Source: Knoellia sp. p5-6-4
GTDB taxonomy: Bacteria; Actinomycetota; Actinomycetes; Actinomycetales; Dermatophilaceae
Assembly: GCF_029222705.1 (NCBI RefSeq)
Contig: NZ_JARGZF010000003.1
Location: forward strand, 1-64,000
DNA length: 64,000 nt
Reading direction: 5' to 3'
The translations under genes were made by a program, and so were the position numbers. Positions 53,222 through 62,630 of the stretch are shown here, in pieces (the first letter of the stretch is position 1; each line of letters opens with the position of its first letter). Under the pieces are notes generated by a model. That model searched no databases. It saw only the letters and a program-made list of their open reading frames with translations, and was not told where the DNA came from.

Positions 53222-53899
53222 TCACCGTAGCGACGAGCCGCTGCGCAGGACCACCGTCACCGCCGAGCCTCCCAGTTCATCCGGCGGAGCGCTCGCCAGA
53301 TGTCGCGCCTGCTCGGCGGTGACCGCCGCGACCAGGCCGCCCCCTGCGGCGGGCATGCCGGTGAAGCCACCGGCGCCGGCCTCGGACCCGCTGACGACCG
53401 CCAGGACGGTGACCGCTGCGGCCACCGTCTCGCCGGTCGGGGCCACCAGGTCGACGGGGTCACCCGGCTGCACCATCCCGAGGGCGCCCGGGTCGGCAAC
53501 GGGGACGTGCACGGCCCGAGTGCCGGGGGACTGTCCGTCCAGCAGCCCGGGCCCCACCAGCCGACCGGGCGTGAGCACCTCGCCGGCGCCGACCGGCCCG
53601 GCCAGCCGGCGGCCCGAGACGGCACCCACCTCGCGAGGTGGCGTGCTCGGCGCAAAGCCTGCCGGCCGGCTCTGCGCCACCACGTCGCCCGGGCCGACCT
53701 CGTGACCGGCCGGCAGGTCGCGGGCCGCCACCAGCACGGTCACCCGTGGTCCGCCCTCCGGTGTGCGGGCCACGGCCACGCTCCCCAGCACTGCGGCCCC
53801 GGCCAGCCCGGCCGAGAGCCCGCGCCGCAGCACCCGGCGACGCCAGGCGCCCCGGCGTCCCTCACCCAGCAGCCGGGCGCCTCCCCCCAGGCCGCGCAC
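53222..53899 (-). CDS. SAF-domain (CpaB/RcpC-like) protein
   Basis: About 225 residues. One membrane segment (AGLAGAAVLGSVAVA) is followed by a SAF domain, VLVAARDLPAGHEVGPGDVV, and VQPGDPVDLVAPTG in the second half, as in the Flp-pilus assembly factor CpaB. No other pilus genes are near, and its link to the neighbouring mtnP is only positional. GTG 53899 is 7 bases after the mtnP stop. An upstream start would overlap mtnP. Confidence 0.8.
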   Translation of the reverse strand: MRGLGGGARLLGEGRRGAWRRRVLRRGLSAGLAGAAVLGSVAVARTPEGGPRVTVLVAARDLPAGHEVGPGDVVAQSRPAGFAPSTPPREVGAVSGRRLAGPVGAGEVLTPGRLVGPGLLDGQSPGTRAVHVPVADPGALGMVQPGDPVDLVAPTGETVAAAVTVLAVVSGSEAGAGGFTGMPAAGGGLVAAVTAEQARHLASAPPDELGGSAVTVVLRSGSSLR

Positions 53900-53906
53900 G
53901 ACCGGG

Positions 53907-54758
53907 TCAGCCCGGGAGCGGGGCGGGCAGGGTGATGCCGTCGAGCGCGCGACGGCACGGGCACGAGGCCGCATCGTCCGGTTCGGTCTCCGGCATCGCG
54001 ACGAGGGTGGAGCGGAGCACCCGCTTGAGGTCCTCGACGTTCTCGGCGAACACCCGCAGCACCTCCTCGTGGGTGACGGCCTCGACGCCGTGGACCCCGG
54101 CGTCGTGGTCGGTGACGAGGGCGATGGTGGTGAAGCACATGGCCAGCTCGCGGGCCAGGGCCGCCTCGGGCATGGCGGTCATGCCGACCACGGTCCACCC
54201 CGCCTGCTGGTGCCACCGCGACTCGGCCTTGGAGGAGAACCGCGGGCCGTTGACGACCACGAGGGTGCCGCCGTCCTCGACCTGCTTGCCCGCAGCCCGG
54301 GCGGATTCGATGACGACCTGACGCCCGTGCGGGCAGTAGGGGTCCGCGAACCCGACGTGCACCACCGGCCCCTCGGCGTCGTAGAGCGTGTGCTCCCGGC
54401 CCCACGTGCGGTCGACGACCTGGTCGGGCACGACGATCGTGCCGGGGCCGAGCTCCTCGCGCAGCGACCCCACGGCACACGGCGACAGCACCTGGCGGAC
54501 GCCGACCGAGCGCAGCGCCCAGAGGTTGGCGCGGTAGTTCACCTTGTGCGGCTGGAAGCGGTGGTCGCGGCCGTGCCGGGCGAGGAACGCCACGCGGCGG
54601 CCCTCGAGGTCACCGATGACCAGGTCGTCGCTCGGGTCGCCGAACGGGGTCGACACCGGCACGCGCTCGGCGTGGGTGAGGAACTCGTAGAAGCCGGAGC
54701 CCCCGATGACGCCCAGGTCGGCCCTCGGCCCGTCGGTGTGGGTGGGTGCGTGAGTCAT
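53907..54758 (-). CDS. mtnP: S-methyl-5'-thioadenosine phosphorylase
   Basis: 283 residues of the PNP/MTAP family: phosphate loop LGVIGGSGFYEFL at the N-terminus, LARHGRDHRFQPHKVNYRAN and QAGWTVVGMTAMPEAALARE, where the active-site methionine and acid lie. It splits methylthioadenosine with phosphate in methionine salvage. The last segment has an extra Cys-rich tail (DDAASCPCRRALDG). ATG 54758 has TAGGCT 7 bases upstream, so it may be leaderless. Confidence 0.92.
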   Translation of the reverse strand: MTHAPTHTDGPRADLGVIGGSGFYEFLTHAERVPVSTPFGDPSDDLVIGDLEGRRVAFLARHGRDHRFQPHKVNYRANLWALRSVGVRQVLSPCAVGSLREELGPGTIVVPDQVVDRTWGREHTLYDAEGPVVHVGFADPYCPHGRQVVIESARAAGKQVEDGGTLVVVNGPRFSSKAESRWHQQAGWTVVGMTAMPEAALARELAMCFTTIALVTDHDAGVHGVEAVTHEEVLRVFAENVEDLKRVLRSTLVAMPETEPDDAASCPCRRALDGITLPAPLPG

Positions 54759-54765
54759 GGGCCCG

Positions 54766-54771
54766 AGCCTA
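54766..54771 (-). promoter_or_regulatory. -10 element of a leaderless promoter
   Basis: TAGGCT (minus strand) lies 7 bases before ATG 54758 of mtnP. Confidence 0.4.
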
Positions 54772-54856
54772 CGAGGCGGGGCCCGGCCCGCTCGCGGTCA
54801 GGAGCGGGGCTGTGGAAGCCGGCCCCCCGGCATACCGGGCTGTGGACGAGCGAGCC

Positions 54857-55135
54857 TCAGGCGGCGGAGCCGTCGGCCGAGGAGGACGACGAGGAGGTCG
54901 ACGGGGCCGAGGAGGGCTTCTTCGTGTCCGTCGAGGCGGGCGCTGACGAGGAGGAGCCGCTGCGCGAGTCCGTGCGGTAGAACCCGCCACCCTTGAACAC
55001 CACGCCCACGGCGTTGAACAGCTTGCGCAGCCGGCCCTCGCACTGCGGGCACTGCGACAGGGAGTCCTCGCTGAAGGACTGGAAGATCTCAAAGCGGTGA
55101 TCGCACGCGGTGCACGCGTAGGCGTACGTCGGCAC
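54857..55135 (-). CDS. FmdB-family zinc-ribbon protein
   Basis: 92 residues: YACTACDHRFEIFQSF and SQCPQCEGRLRKLFN give the two CxxC pairs of the FmdB regulatory-type zinc ribbon, then GVVFKGGGFYRTD. The C-terminus is a Ser/Ala-rich tail. GGGGAGGAACC precedes GTG 55135. A small conserved protein with a possible role in transcription or RNA binding. Confidence 0.92.
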   Translation of the reverse strand: MPTYAYACTACDHRFEIFQSFSEDSLSQCPQCEGRLRKLFNAVGVVFKGGGFYRTDSRSGSSSSAPASTDTKKPSSAPSTSSSSSSADGSAA

Positions 55136-55223
55136 GGTTCCTCCCCGATTAGCACTGTCGGACTTCGAGTGCCAAGTATACGTCGTCCGGCGGGGTCGCA
55201 ACGTCGGCCGGCCGGCCGGGGGG

Positions 55224-56753
55224 TCAGCGTCGTCGGCGCCAGCCCGCCAGGCGGCCCGACTGGCTGACCGAGCGCACCCGCTGCTCGACCTTCTGCCGGG
55301 TCTCGGCGGTGGCGACGATGAGCAGCTGGTCGCCGCGCCGGATGGTCGTGTTGGGGGTGGGCACGAACCCCGAGCCGCCCCGCACCACCAGCGTGACGTT
55401 CGCGCCCTGCGGGAGGCGAAGCTCGAACACCTCCACGCCGTGCAGCTTCGAGGTGGGGCCGACCGTCACCTGGAACAGCTCGGCGCCCAGCTCCTCGAGC
55501 GGCGTGGACTCCACCGCCAGGTTGAGTGCCTGGTAGGTGTCGGCGACGCCGAGCCGGCGGGCCACCCAGGGCAGCGTCGGGCCCTGCACGAGGGTGAAGA
55601 CGACGACCAGCACGAAGACGAGGTCGAAGATCCAGTCCACGTCCGGCGCGCCCGCGGTCAGCGGCACCGTGGCCAGCACGACGGGCACGGCGCCGCGCAG
55701 GCCGGCCCAGGACAGGAAGGCCTGGTCGTGCCACGGCACGCGGAACGGCGTCATCGACACCAGCACCGACAGCGGCCGGGCCACCAGCAGCAGGACCAGG
55801 CCGATGACGATGGCCGGCAGCACCTGGCTGCCCATCCCCAGCGGCGACGCCAGCAGTCCGAGCATCACGAACAGCCCGATCTGGGCGAACCAGCCCAGCG
55901 AGGTGGCGAAGGCCGAGACGGCCTGCCGGTGGGGCAGGGCCATGTTGCCGAGCACGAGCGCGGCGAGGTAGCAGGCGAGGAACCCGCTGGTGTGCACGGC
56001 GGCGGCAGCGGCATACGCCAGCACGGTGAGCGACATGATCCCGATGGAGAACAGGCCCGAGGACCCCGAGGCGGCCCGGCGCATGAACTGGCCGCCCAGC
56101 CAGCCGATCGTCAGCCCGACGACGGCCCCGCCGGCCAGCTCGACCGCCGCGTGCCAGCCCAGCACCCACCACGGATCGGCGTGCGCTGGGTCGGCGCTCG
56201 CGGCCGCCAGGGCCGTCACGGCGATCACGACCGGGGCGTCGTTGAACCCCGACTCGGCCTCGAGCAGCCCGGTGATCCGCCGTGGCAGCGGCACCCTCCG
56301 CAGCACCGAGAAGACGGCGGCGGCGTCGGTCGAGCTGAGGATGGCGCCGACCATGAGGGCGGTGATCCAGGGCAGGTCGAGGAGATAGCGGCAGGCCACC
56401 CCGACGACGGCCACCGACACGACGACGCCCACGGTGGAGAGCGCGGCGGCCGGCGCCACGGAGTCCTTGATGCCGTCCCACTTCGTGCTCAGGCCGCCCT
56501 CGGCGAGGATCAGGACGAGTGCGGCGTACCCGAGCACCTGGGCGAGCGCGTTGTCGTCGAAGTTGATGCCGAAGCCCGCCTCGCCGATGGCCAGGCCGAT
56601 GGCGAGGTAGAGGAGCAGCGACGGCAGCCCCGACTTCACCGACAGGCGCACGGCCGCCACGGACACGAGCAGCACGACGGAGCCGATGAGGAGCACAGGG
56701 GTGAGGTGTTCGAGCGTGAAGTCACCCTGCTCCGCGAGGAAAGTCGCGTCCAC
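55224..56753 (-). CDS. K+/H+ antiporter (CvrA/NhaP2-like)
   Basis: 509 residues with about 12 hydrophobic segments and the CPA1 signature (FNDAPVVIAVTALAA, an ND motif for ion exchange, and LLYLAIGLAIGEAGFGINFD). A TrkA-C domain sits at the C-terminus (GVEVFELRLPQGANVTLVVR and IRRGDQLLIVATAE). It probably expels K+ in exchange for H+. The start at GTG 56753 is divergent from the penicillin-acylase gene. Confidence 0.9.
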   Translation of the reverse strand: MDATFLAEQGDFTLEHLTPVLLIGSVVLLVSVAAVRLSVKSGLPSLLLYLAIGLAIGEAGFGINFDDNALAQVLGYAALVLILAEGGLSTKWDGIKDSVAPAAALSTVGVVVSVAVVGVACRYLLDLPWITALMVGAILSSTDAAAVFSVLRRVPLPRRITGLLEAESGFNDAPVVIAVTALAAASADPAHADPWWVLGWHAAVELAGGAVVGLTIGWLGGQFMRRAASGSSGLFSIGIMSLTVLAYAAAAAVHTSGFLACYLAALVLGNMALPHRQAVSAFATSLGWFAQIGLFVMLGLLASPLGMGSQVLPAIVIGLVLLLVARPLSVLVSMTPFRVPWHDQAFLSWAGLRGAVPVVLATVPLTAGAPDVDWIFDLVFVLVVVFTLVQGPTLPWVARRLGVADTYQALNLAVESTPLEELGAELFQVTVGPTSKLHGVEVFELRLPQGANVTLVVRGGSGFVPTPNTTIRRGDQLLIVATAETRQKVEQRVRSVSQSGRLAGWRRRR

Positions 56754-56787
56754 GGCCCCGTCATGTCCTCTCGCTCGCGGTGTGTCC

Positions 56788-56793
56788 TAGTCT
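56788..56793 (+). promoter_or_regulatory. -10 element of a leaderless promoter
   Basis: TAGTCT lies exactly 6 bases before GTG 56800 of the penicillin acylase gene. Confidence 0.5.
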
Positions 56794-56799
56794 CGCAGG

Positions 56800-59403
56800 G
56801 TGTCGCGCGCCATTCTTGTTCGTCGTATTGCCGTGTCGGTCGCCGCCCTCGTCGTGGTCCTCCTCGTGGTCGCCGCCATCCTCGGCGTCACGTGGGTGCG
56901 CCGGCCCTTCCCGACGGCCGACGGTGAGATCTCGGTCCCGGGACTGAGCGGCAGCGTGACCGTGCTCCGCAACGACCGGGGCGTCCCGCAGATCTACGCC
57001 GACAACGCCCAGGACCTCTTCCGGGCGCAGGGCTTCGTGCACGCCCAGGACCGGTTCTTCGAGATGGACCTGCGCCGGCACATCACCGCCGGCCGGCTCT
57101 CGGAGCTGGTGGGCTCCAGCGGCCTCGAGACCGACAAGGTCATCCGCACCATGGGCTGGCGCCGCGTGGCCGAGGCCGAGCTGCCGATGCTCGCCCCGGA
57201 GACCCGCCGCTACCTCCAGGCCTACGCCGACGGGGTCAACGCCTACATCGACCGGCAGGGCAGCCCTTCGCGGATGGCCCTCGAGTACGTCGTGCTCGGA
57301 CAGCAGGTGAACGACTACCGCGTCGAGCCGTGGACCCCCGCCGACTCACTGGCCTGGCTGAAGGCGATGGCGTGGGACCTGCGAGGCGACTACGAGGGTG
57401 AGCTCACGCGGGCGCGGCTGTTCGGCCGGGTCCCCGTCGCGCAGATCAACGAGCTCTACCCGCCCTACCCCTACCGCCAGAACAAGCCGATCCTGTCGGC
57501 CCAGAACTGGAGCCCCGGGGCCGGCGCGCAGGGCGCAGCCTCCGCCGTGCCCGGGGCCGCCGTGCCCGAGGCGGTGCCGCTCGAGGAGCGCACCACAGGT
57601 GGGGCCAAGGAGGCGTATGCCGCGGTGCAGCGCGCGCTGGCCGCCGTGCCCCAGTCGGTGGGCCGGGGCCCGGGTGTGGGCTCCAACTCCTGGGTGGTGG
57701 GACCCGAGCGGTCGAGTACGGGCAAGCCGCTGCTCGCCAACGACCCGCACCTCGGCGTCAGCATCCCGGGCGTCTGGGCCCAGGTCGGGCTGCACTGCCG
57801 GTCGGTGAGCAGCGAGTGCCCCTTCGACGTCAGCGGGTTCTCGTTCGCCGGGCTGCCCGGCGTGGTCATCGGGCACAACCAGCAGATCGCGTGGGGCTTC
57901 ACCAACCTCGACCCCGACGTCACCGACTTCTTCCTCGAGCAGGTCCGCGGCGGCACCTACCAGCGCGACGGGAAGTACGTCGCCCTCGAGGAGCGCACCG
58001 AGACCATCAAGGTCGCGGGCGGCGGCGACCACACCATGACGGTCCGCAGCACGGTCCACGGGCCCCTGGTCTCGGAGGCGGTCAAGGAGCTCGACGAGAC
58101 CGGGGACCGGGCCCCGGTCTCGGGCCGCCCCAGCGCCGGCAAGTACGAGGTGGCGCTCGCGTGGACCGCGCTGACCCCGAACCGGACCGCCGACGCGATC
58201 TTCGGGCTCAACACGGCGACCAGCTTCGAGGAGTTCCGGCAGGCGGCGAAGTGGTTCGCGGTGCCCAGCCAGAACCTCGTCTACGCCGACCGCGAGGGCC
58301 ACATCGGCTACCAGGCGCCCGGCATGATCCCCATCCGTCGCTCGGACACCCCCGGCGCGGTGCCAGGCTTCTGGCCCACCGCGGGCTGGCGCTCGGCCTG
58401 GGACTGGAAGGGCTACGTCCCGTTCGAGGACATGCCCTGGGTCTACGACCCGCCGGAGGGCCTGATCGTCACGGCGAACCAGGCCGTCACGGCCAGCCCC
58501 ACGCCGTTCCTCACCACGGAGTGGGACTACGGCTTCCGCGCCCACCGGATCCGCGCGCTGCTGGAGAAGGAGAAGAAGGTCACCCCCGAGCGGATGTCCC
58601 AGATCCAGGGCGACACCCGCAGCGAGTTCGCGCCGACCCTCGTCAAGCGCCTGCTCGAGGTCGACCTCGGCAGCGACGAGTTCACCAAGGAGGGCCAGGA
58701 CCTGCTGCGCGGGTGGGACTTCACCAACCCCGTCGGCCGCTCCGACTCCAGCGCGTCGGCCGCCTACTTCAACGCGGTCTGGTCCAACCTCGTCGAGCTC
58801 ACCTTCAACGACGAGCTGCCGGACGACCTGCGGGCCAACGGCAGCGACCAGTGGATGCAGGCCGTCACCACCCTGCTCGACAAGCCGCGCAGCGCCTGGT
58901 GGGACAACAAGCTCACCCCGGGTGTCACCGAGGGCGAGGCCGAGATCCTGCGCCAGGCCCTCGTCGAGGCCCGCCTCGACCTGACCAAGGAGCTGGGCAA
59001 GGATCCCGGGGCCTGGGAGTGGGGCAAGCTGCACGACCTGACCCTGGAGCACCGCGTGCTCGGCTCCGACACCGTGCCCGGCCCCGTCCGTATGCTGTTC
59101 AACCGCGGGCCCATCGCGGTGTCCGGCGGCTCGGCGGTCGTCAACGCCACGAGCTGGGACGCCAGCCAGGGCTTCGAGGCGCGCTTCGGGCCGTCGATGC
59201 GCATGGTCGTCGACCTCGGCAACCTCGACCGCTCGCGGTGGGTCAACGCCACCGGCAACAGCGGCCACGCCTTCCACGACAACTACGACGACCAGGTCGA
59301 CGCCTGGGCCGAGAACGAGACCTTCCCGTGGCCCTTCTCGGAGAAGGCGGTGCGGGAGGAGAGCGGCGACACGCTGCAGCTCGTCCCGGGCTCACCCGAG
59401 TGA
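56800..59403 (+). CDS. Penicillin acylase-family N-terminal nucleophile hydrolase
   Basis: 867 residues. An N-terminal membrane segment exports the protein. The maturation site is GVGSNSWVVGPERSSTGKPL, where the serine after GSN becomes the nucleophile after self-cleavage, and LLANDPHLGVSIPGVWAQVG follows as in acylases. It may hydrolyse acyl-homoserine lactones, lipopeptides or beta-lactam side chains outside the cell; the substrate is unknown. GTG 56800 has TAGTCT 6 bases upstream, so it is probably leaderless. Its stop overlaps the convergent cyclo-ligase gene by 12 bases. Confidence 0.9.
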   Translation: MSRAILVRRIAVSVAALVVVLLVVAAILGVTWVRRPFPTADGEISVPGLSGSVTVLRNDRGVPQIYADNAQDLFRAQGFVHAQDRFFEMDLRRHITAGRLSELVGSSGLETDKVIRTMGWRRVAEAELPMLAPETRRYLQAYADGVNAYIDRQGSPSRMALEYVVLGQQVNDYRVEPWTPADSLAWLKAMAWDLRGDYEGELTRARLFGRVPVAQINELYPPYPYRQNKPILSAQNWSPGAGAQGAASAVPGAAVPEAVPLEERTTGGAKEAYAAVQRALAAVPQSVGRGPGVGSNSWVVGPERSSTGKPLLANDPHLGVSIPGVWAQVGLHCRSVSSECPFDVSGFSFAGLPGVVIGHNQQIAWGFTNLDPDVTDFFLEQVRGGTYQRDGKYVALEERTETIKVAGGGDHTMTVRSTVHGPLVSEAVKELDETGDRAPVSGRPSAGKYEVALAWTALTPNRTADAIFGLNTATSFEEFRQAAKWFAVPSQNLVYADREGHIGYQAPGMIPIRRSDTPGAVPGFWPTAGWRSAWDWKGYVPFEDMPWVYDPPEGLIVTANQAVTASPTPFLTTEWDYGFRAHRIRALLEKEKKVTPERMSQIQGDTRSEFAPTLVKRLLEVDLGSDEFTKEGQDLLRGWDFTNPVGRSDSSASAAYFNAVWSNLVELTFNDELPDDLRANGSDQWMQAVTTLLDKPRSAWWDNKLTPGVTEGEAEILRQALVEARLDLTKELGKDPGAWEWGKLHDLTLEHRVLGSDTVPGPVRMLFNRGPIAVSGGSAVVNATSWDASQGFEARFGPSMRMVVDLGNLDRSRWVNATGNSGHAFHDNYDDQVDAWAENETFPWPFSEKAVREESGDTLQLVPGSPE

Positions 59404-59958
59404 GCGCACCGGCCCGTCGGCGGTGATGACCTCGGTCACCGGCAGGTCGTGCGCCTCGCGGGGCAGCTGCTCGTCCCTGACCTCCCAGGGGTGCACGAGG
59501 GCCACGACGCGGGCGCCCGGGGCGCGTGGGAGCACCCGGTCGTAGCACCCGCCGCCCTGGCCCATCCGGGTGCCGCCCCGGTCGAGAGACAGGGCCGGCA
59601 CGAAGACCACCTTGGCCCACCCGACGGCCTCCCGGCCCAGGGGGGCGCCGGACCCCGCCTCGGCCCAATCGAGGTCGAGGTCCGGGAGGGTGATGGGCAT
59701 CATGACCCGTATGCCGCGCGCCCGCAGCGCGTCGACCAGGGCGTGGGTGGGTGGCTCGACGGGCGTCGACTCGTAGATGCTCACCCACTCGCCGGGGGCG
59801 ACCCCCGTCTCGGCGACCACGGCCATGCCGGCCTCGGCGAGGGCGGCGGCGTCCGTCTCGCGCTCACGCAGCGCGGCACGCTCGCGGCGCTCGGCGCGGA
59901 AGCGCGCGCGCAGGGCCCGTTTGGAATCCTCGGCCGGCCCGCCGGCATACCCCGTCAC
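59392..59958 (-). CDS. 5-formyltetrahydrofolate cyclo-ligase
   Basis: 188 residues: KRALRARFRAERRERAAL at the N-terminus, VMMPITLPDLDLDWAEAGSG in the middle and the signature GTRMGQGGGCYDRVLPRA. It turns 5-formyl-THF into 5,10-methenyl-THF with ATP. The start is probably GTG 59958 (59964 is an alternative). It is divergent from galU, and its 3' end overlaps the penicillin acylase stop. Confidence 0.93.
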   Translation of the reverse strand: MTGYAGGPAEDSKRALRARFRAERRERAALRERETDAAALAEAGMAVVAETGVAPGEWVSIYESTPVEPPTHALVDALRARGIRVMMPITLPDLDLDWAEAGSGAPLGREAVGWAKVVFVPALSLDRGGTRMGQGGGCYDRVLPRAPGARVVALVHPWEVRDEQLPREAHDLPVTEVITADGPVRSLG

Positions 59959-60009
59959 AGGCACAGTGTGACCTGTCCCGACCCGCCGTGCGGCGCCGTG
60001 ACCGGCAAG

Positions 60010-60015
60010 TAGGGT
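60010..60015 (+). promoter_or_regulatory. -10 element of a leaderless promoter
   Basis: TAGGGT lies 7 bases before ATG 60023 of galU. Confidence 0.5.
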
Positions 60016-60022
60016 GACCCCC

Positions 60023-60928
60023 ATGAGTGTCACGAAGGCCGTCATCCCTGCCGCTGGACTGGGCACCCGCTTCCTGCCTGCGACCAAGGCCACGCCCAAG
60101 GAGATGCTGCCGGTCGTCGACAAGCCGGCCATCCAGTACGTCGTGGAGGAGTCGGTCCGGGCCGGCCTCGACGACATCCTCGTCATCACCGGGCGCAACA
60201 AGGGAGCCCTCGAGGACCACTTCGACCGCAACTGGGAGCTCGAGGCCGCCCTCGAGGCCAAGGGCGACGAGCACCGGCTGAGGAGAGTCCGCGAGTCGGC
60301 CGACCTCGGCAAGGTGCACTTCGTGCGCCAGGGCCAGCCGCTCGGCCTCGGCCACGCCGTCCTGGTCGCCAAGGAGCACGTGGGAGACCACCCGTTCGCC
60401 GTCCTGCTCGGTGACGACCTCATCGACGGCCGCGACCACCTCCTCGAGGAGATGGTCCGCGTGCGCGAGGAGCGTGGCGGCAGCGTCATCGCCCTCATGG
60501 AGGTGCCGCGCGAGTCGGTCAACCTCTACGGCTGTGCCGCCGTGGAGCCCGTCGAGGGCGACGTCGTCAAGGTGACCGGGCTGGTCGAGAAGCCGTCGCC
60601 CGACGAGGCCCCGAGCAACCTCGCGATCATCGGTCGCTACGTTCTCGACCCGTCGGTGTTCGAGGTGCTCGAGCACACCAAGCCGGGCCGGGGCAACGAG
60701 ATCCAGCTGACCGACGCCCTCCAGGAGCTCGCGGTCTCCGGCCAGCCGGGCGGTGGCGTCCATGGCGTCGTCTTCCGCGGCCGACGCTACGACACCGGCG
60801 ACCGCCTCGACTACCTCAAGGCCGTCGTGAAGCTGGGCCTGGTGCACCCCGAGCTGGGCAAGGACTTCGGCGCCTGGCTGGACGAGTTCGCCGAGGAGCG
60901 GGCGAAGCGGGCCGCCGAGGAGTCATGA
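60023..60928 (+). CDS. galU: UTP-glucose-1-phosphate uridylyltransferase
   Basis: 301 residues with AGLGTRFLPATKATPKEML (nucleotide site), VDKPAIQYVVEESVRAG and FAVLLGDDLIDG, plus VHGVVFRGRRYDTGDRLDY near the end. It makes UDP-glucose for envelope sugars and trehalose. It is first of a galU-moeA-moaC-mogA-rimJ-sepX block. Start ATG 60023 has TAGGGT 7 bases upstream and no ribosome binding site; its stop overlaps moeA by 4 bases. Confidence 0.95.
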   Translation: MSVTKAVIPAAGLGTRFLPATKATPKEMLPVVDKPAIQYVVEESVRAGLDDILVITGRNKGALEDHFDRNWELEAALEAKGDEHRLRRVRESADLGKVHFVRQGQPLGLGHAVLVAKEHVGDHPFAVLLGDDLIDGRDHLLEEMVRVREERGGSVIALMEVPRESVNLYGCAAVEPVEGDVVKVTGLVEKPSPDEAPSNLAIIGRYVLDPSVFEVLEHTKPGRGNEIQLTDALQELAVSGQPGGGVHGVVFRGRRYDTGDRLDYLKAVVKLGLVHPELGKDFGAWLDEFAEERAKRAAEES

Positions 60929-62145
60929 TCTCGGTCGAGGAGCACCTCGGGCGGATCCTCGGCACGGTCCGGCCCCTGCCCCCCTTCGAGCTCGGGGTGC
61001 TGGAGGCGCAGGGCTGCGTGCTCGCCGACGACGTCGTGGCCCAGGGCCAGCTGCCCGGCTTCACCAACTCGGCGATGGACGGGTATGCCGTGCACGCGGC
61101 GGACCTCGAGGGGGCCACCCCGGAGAGCCCCGTCGTGCTGCCGGTGGTCAACGACATCGCGGCCGGCAACACCAACGCCCTCTCGCTGGCGCGGGGCCAG
61201 ACCATGCGCATCATGACCGGCGCCCCGATGCCTCGTGGCGCCGACGCCGTCGTGCCCGTCGAGGCGACCGACGGTGGCGTGGTGCACGTCTCGCTGCGGT
61301 CCGCGCCGGTCCCGGGGCAGCACGTCCGGCACGCCGGTGAGGACGTGCAGGCGGGCGAGGTCATCCTGCGCGCGGGTGCGCTGCTCGGTCCGGGGCAGAT
61401 CGCCCTGCTCGCGGCGGCGGGGACCGCCCGGGTGCGGGTCGTGCCCAAGCCTCGCGTGGTCGTGCTCTCCACCGGCGACGAGCTCGTCGAGCCGGGGAAG
61501 GAGCCGGGGTTCGGCCAGGTCGTCGACTCCAACTCGCTGATGCTCACGGCGGCCGTGCGGGCCGTCGGGGCCACGCCCCACCGGGTCGGGGGAGTGCCCG
61601 ACGACGCCCGCCAGCTGATGGAGGCCCTCGAGGGCCAGCTCGTGCGCGCCGACGCGATCATCACCACGGGCGGGGTGAGCATGGGCGCCTTCGACACCGT
61701 CAAGGAGGTGCTCTCGCGCGTGGGCACCGTGCAGTTCGACAAGGTCGCGATGCGGCCGGGCATGCCGCAGGGCTTCGGCGTGCTCGGGGTGGAGCGGGTG
61801 CCGGTCTTCACGTTGCCGGGCAACCCCGTCAGCGCGCTGGTCTCGTTCCACGTGTTCGTCGCCCCCGCGCTGCGAGCGATGGCCGGGCGGCCGGAGAAGG
61901 CGTGGCCGCCGGGGTTCGTGCCGGCGACCGCAGCCGAGTCGTGGCGCTCGGTGGAGGGGAAGATGGAGTTCACCCGGGTGGTATTCGACGACGACCGGGT
62001 GCGCCTCGCCGGAGGGCAGGGCTCGCACATGCTCGGCGCGCTTGCCGCTGCCGAGGCGCTGGCCGTCGTTCCCCCGCAGGTCACCGAGGTGCACGAGGGC
62101 GACGAGCTGCTCTGCCTGCCACTGCTCGGGACGGACGCGCCGTGA
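60925..62145 (+). CDS. moeA: Molybdopterin molybdenumtransferase MoeA (Glp)
   Basis: 406 residues: NSAMDGYAVHAADLEG, TGAPMPRGADAVVPVEATDG and the MPT-binding core VVVLSTGDELVEPG with IITTGGVSMGAFDTVKEVL. It inserts molybdate into MPT-AMP to give Moco. Translationally coupled to galU (4-base overlap) and to moaC (GTGA). MoeA in this place with galU and rimJ is typical of actinobacteria. Confidence 0.95.
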   Translation: MISVEEHLGRILGTVRPLPPFELGVLEAQGCVLADDVVAQGQLPGFTNSAMDGYAVHAADLEGATPESPVVLPVVNDIAAGNTNALSLARGQTMRIMTGAPMPRGADAVVPVEATDGGVVHVSLRSAPVPGQHVRHAGEDVQAGEVILRAGALLGPGQIALLAAAGTARVRVVPKPRVVVLSTGDELVEPGKEPGFGQVVDSNSLMLTAAVRAVGATPHRVGGVPDDARQLMEALEGQLVRADAIITTGGVSMGAFDTVKEVLSRVGTVQFDKVAMRPGMPQGFGVLGVERVPVFTLPGNPVSALVSFHVFVAPALRAMAGRPEKAWPPGFVPATAAESWRSVEGKMEFTRVVFDDDRVRLAGGQGSHMLGALAAAEALAVVPPQVTEVHEGDELLCLPLLGTDAP

Positions 62146-62630
62146 GCGAGGGCCCGGGCGAGCGGCTCACCCACGTCCGCGACGACGGCTCGGCACACAT
62201 GGTCGACGTCTCCGGCAAGCAGGTGACCGCGCGGCAGGCGAGCGCGAAGGGCCGGGTGCTGCTGTCCGAGGCGGCGGTGGCGGCGCTGCGCGCCGGGAAC
62301 GTGCCCAAGGGTGACGCGCTCGCGGTGGCCCGCATCGCCGGCATACAGGCGGTGAAGCGCACGCCCGACCTCATCCCGCTCGCGCACCCCATCGCCGTGC
62401 ACGCCGTGGCGGTCGACCTCGAGGTGGTCGACGAGGGCGTGGAGATCGCGGCCACCGTCCGCACGGCGGACCGCACCGGCATCGAGATGGAGGCCCTGAC
62501 CGCGGTGGGCGTCGCCGCGCTCACGGTCATCGACATGGTCAAGGCGGTCGACCGGCACGCCCGCATCACCGACGTGCGGATCACCGCCAAGTCGGGTGGG
62601 CGCTCCGGCGACTGGCAGGAGGGGCAGTGA
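62142..62630 (+). CDS. moaC: Cyclic pyranopterin monophosphate synthase
   Basis: 162 residues: HMVDVSGKQVTARQASAKGR, TPDLIPLAHPIAVHAVAVDL and GIEMEALTAVGVAALTVIDM. With MoaA it makes cyclic pyranopterin monophosphate, the first step to Moco. The GTG start overlaps the moeA stop, and the stop overlaps the mogA start. Confidence 0.95.
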   Translation: MSEGPGERLTHVRDDGSAHMVDVSGKQVTARQASAKGRVLLSEAAVAALRAGNVPKGDALAVARIAGIQAVKRTPDLIPLAHPIAVHAVAVDLEVVDEGVEIAATVRTADRTGIEMEALTAVGVAALTVIDMVKAVDRHARITDVRITAKSGGRSGDWQEGQ

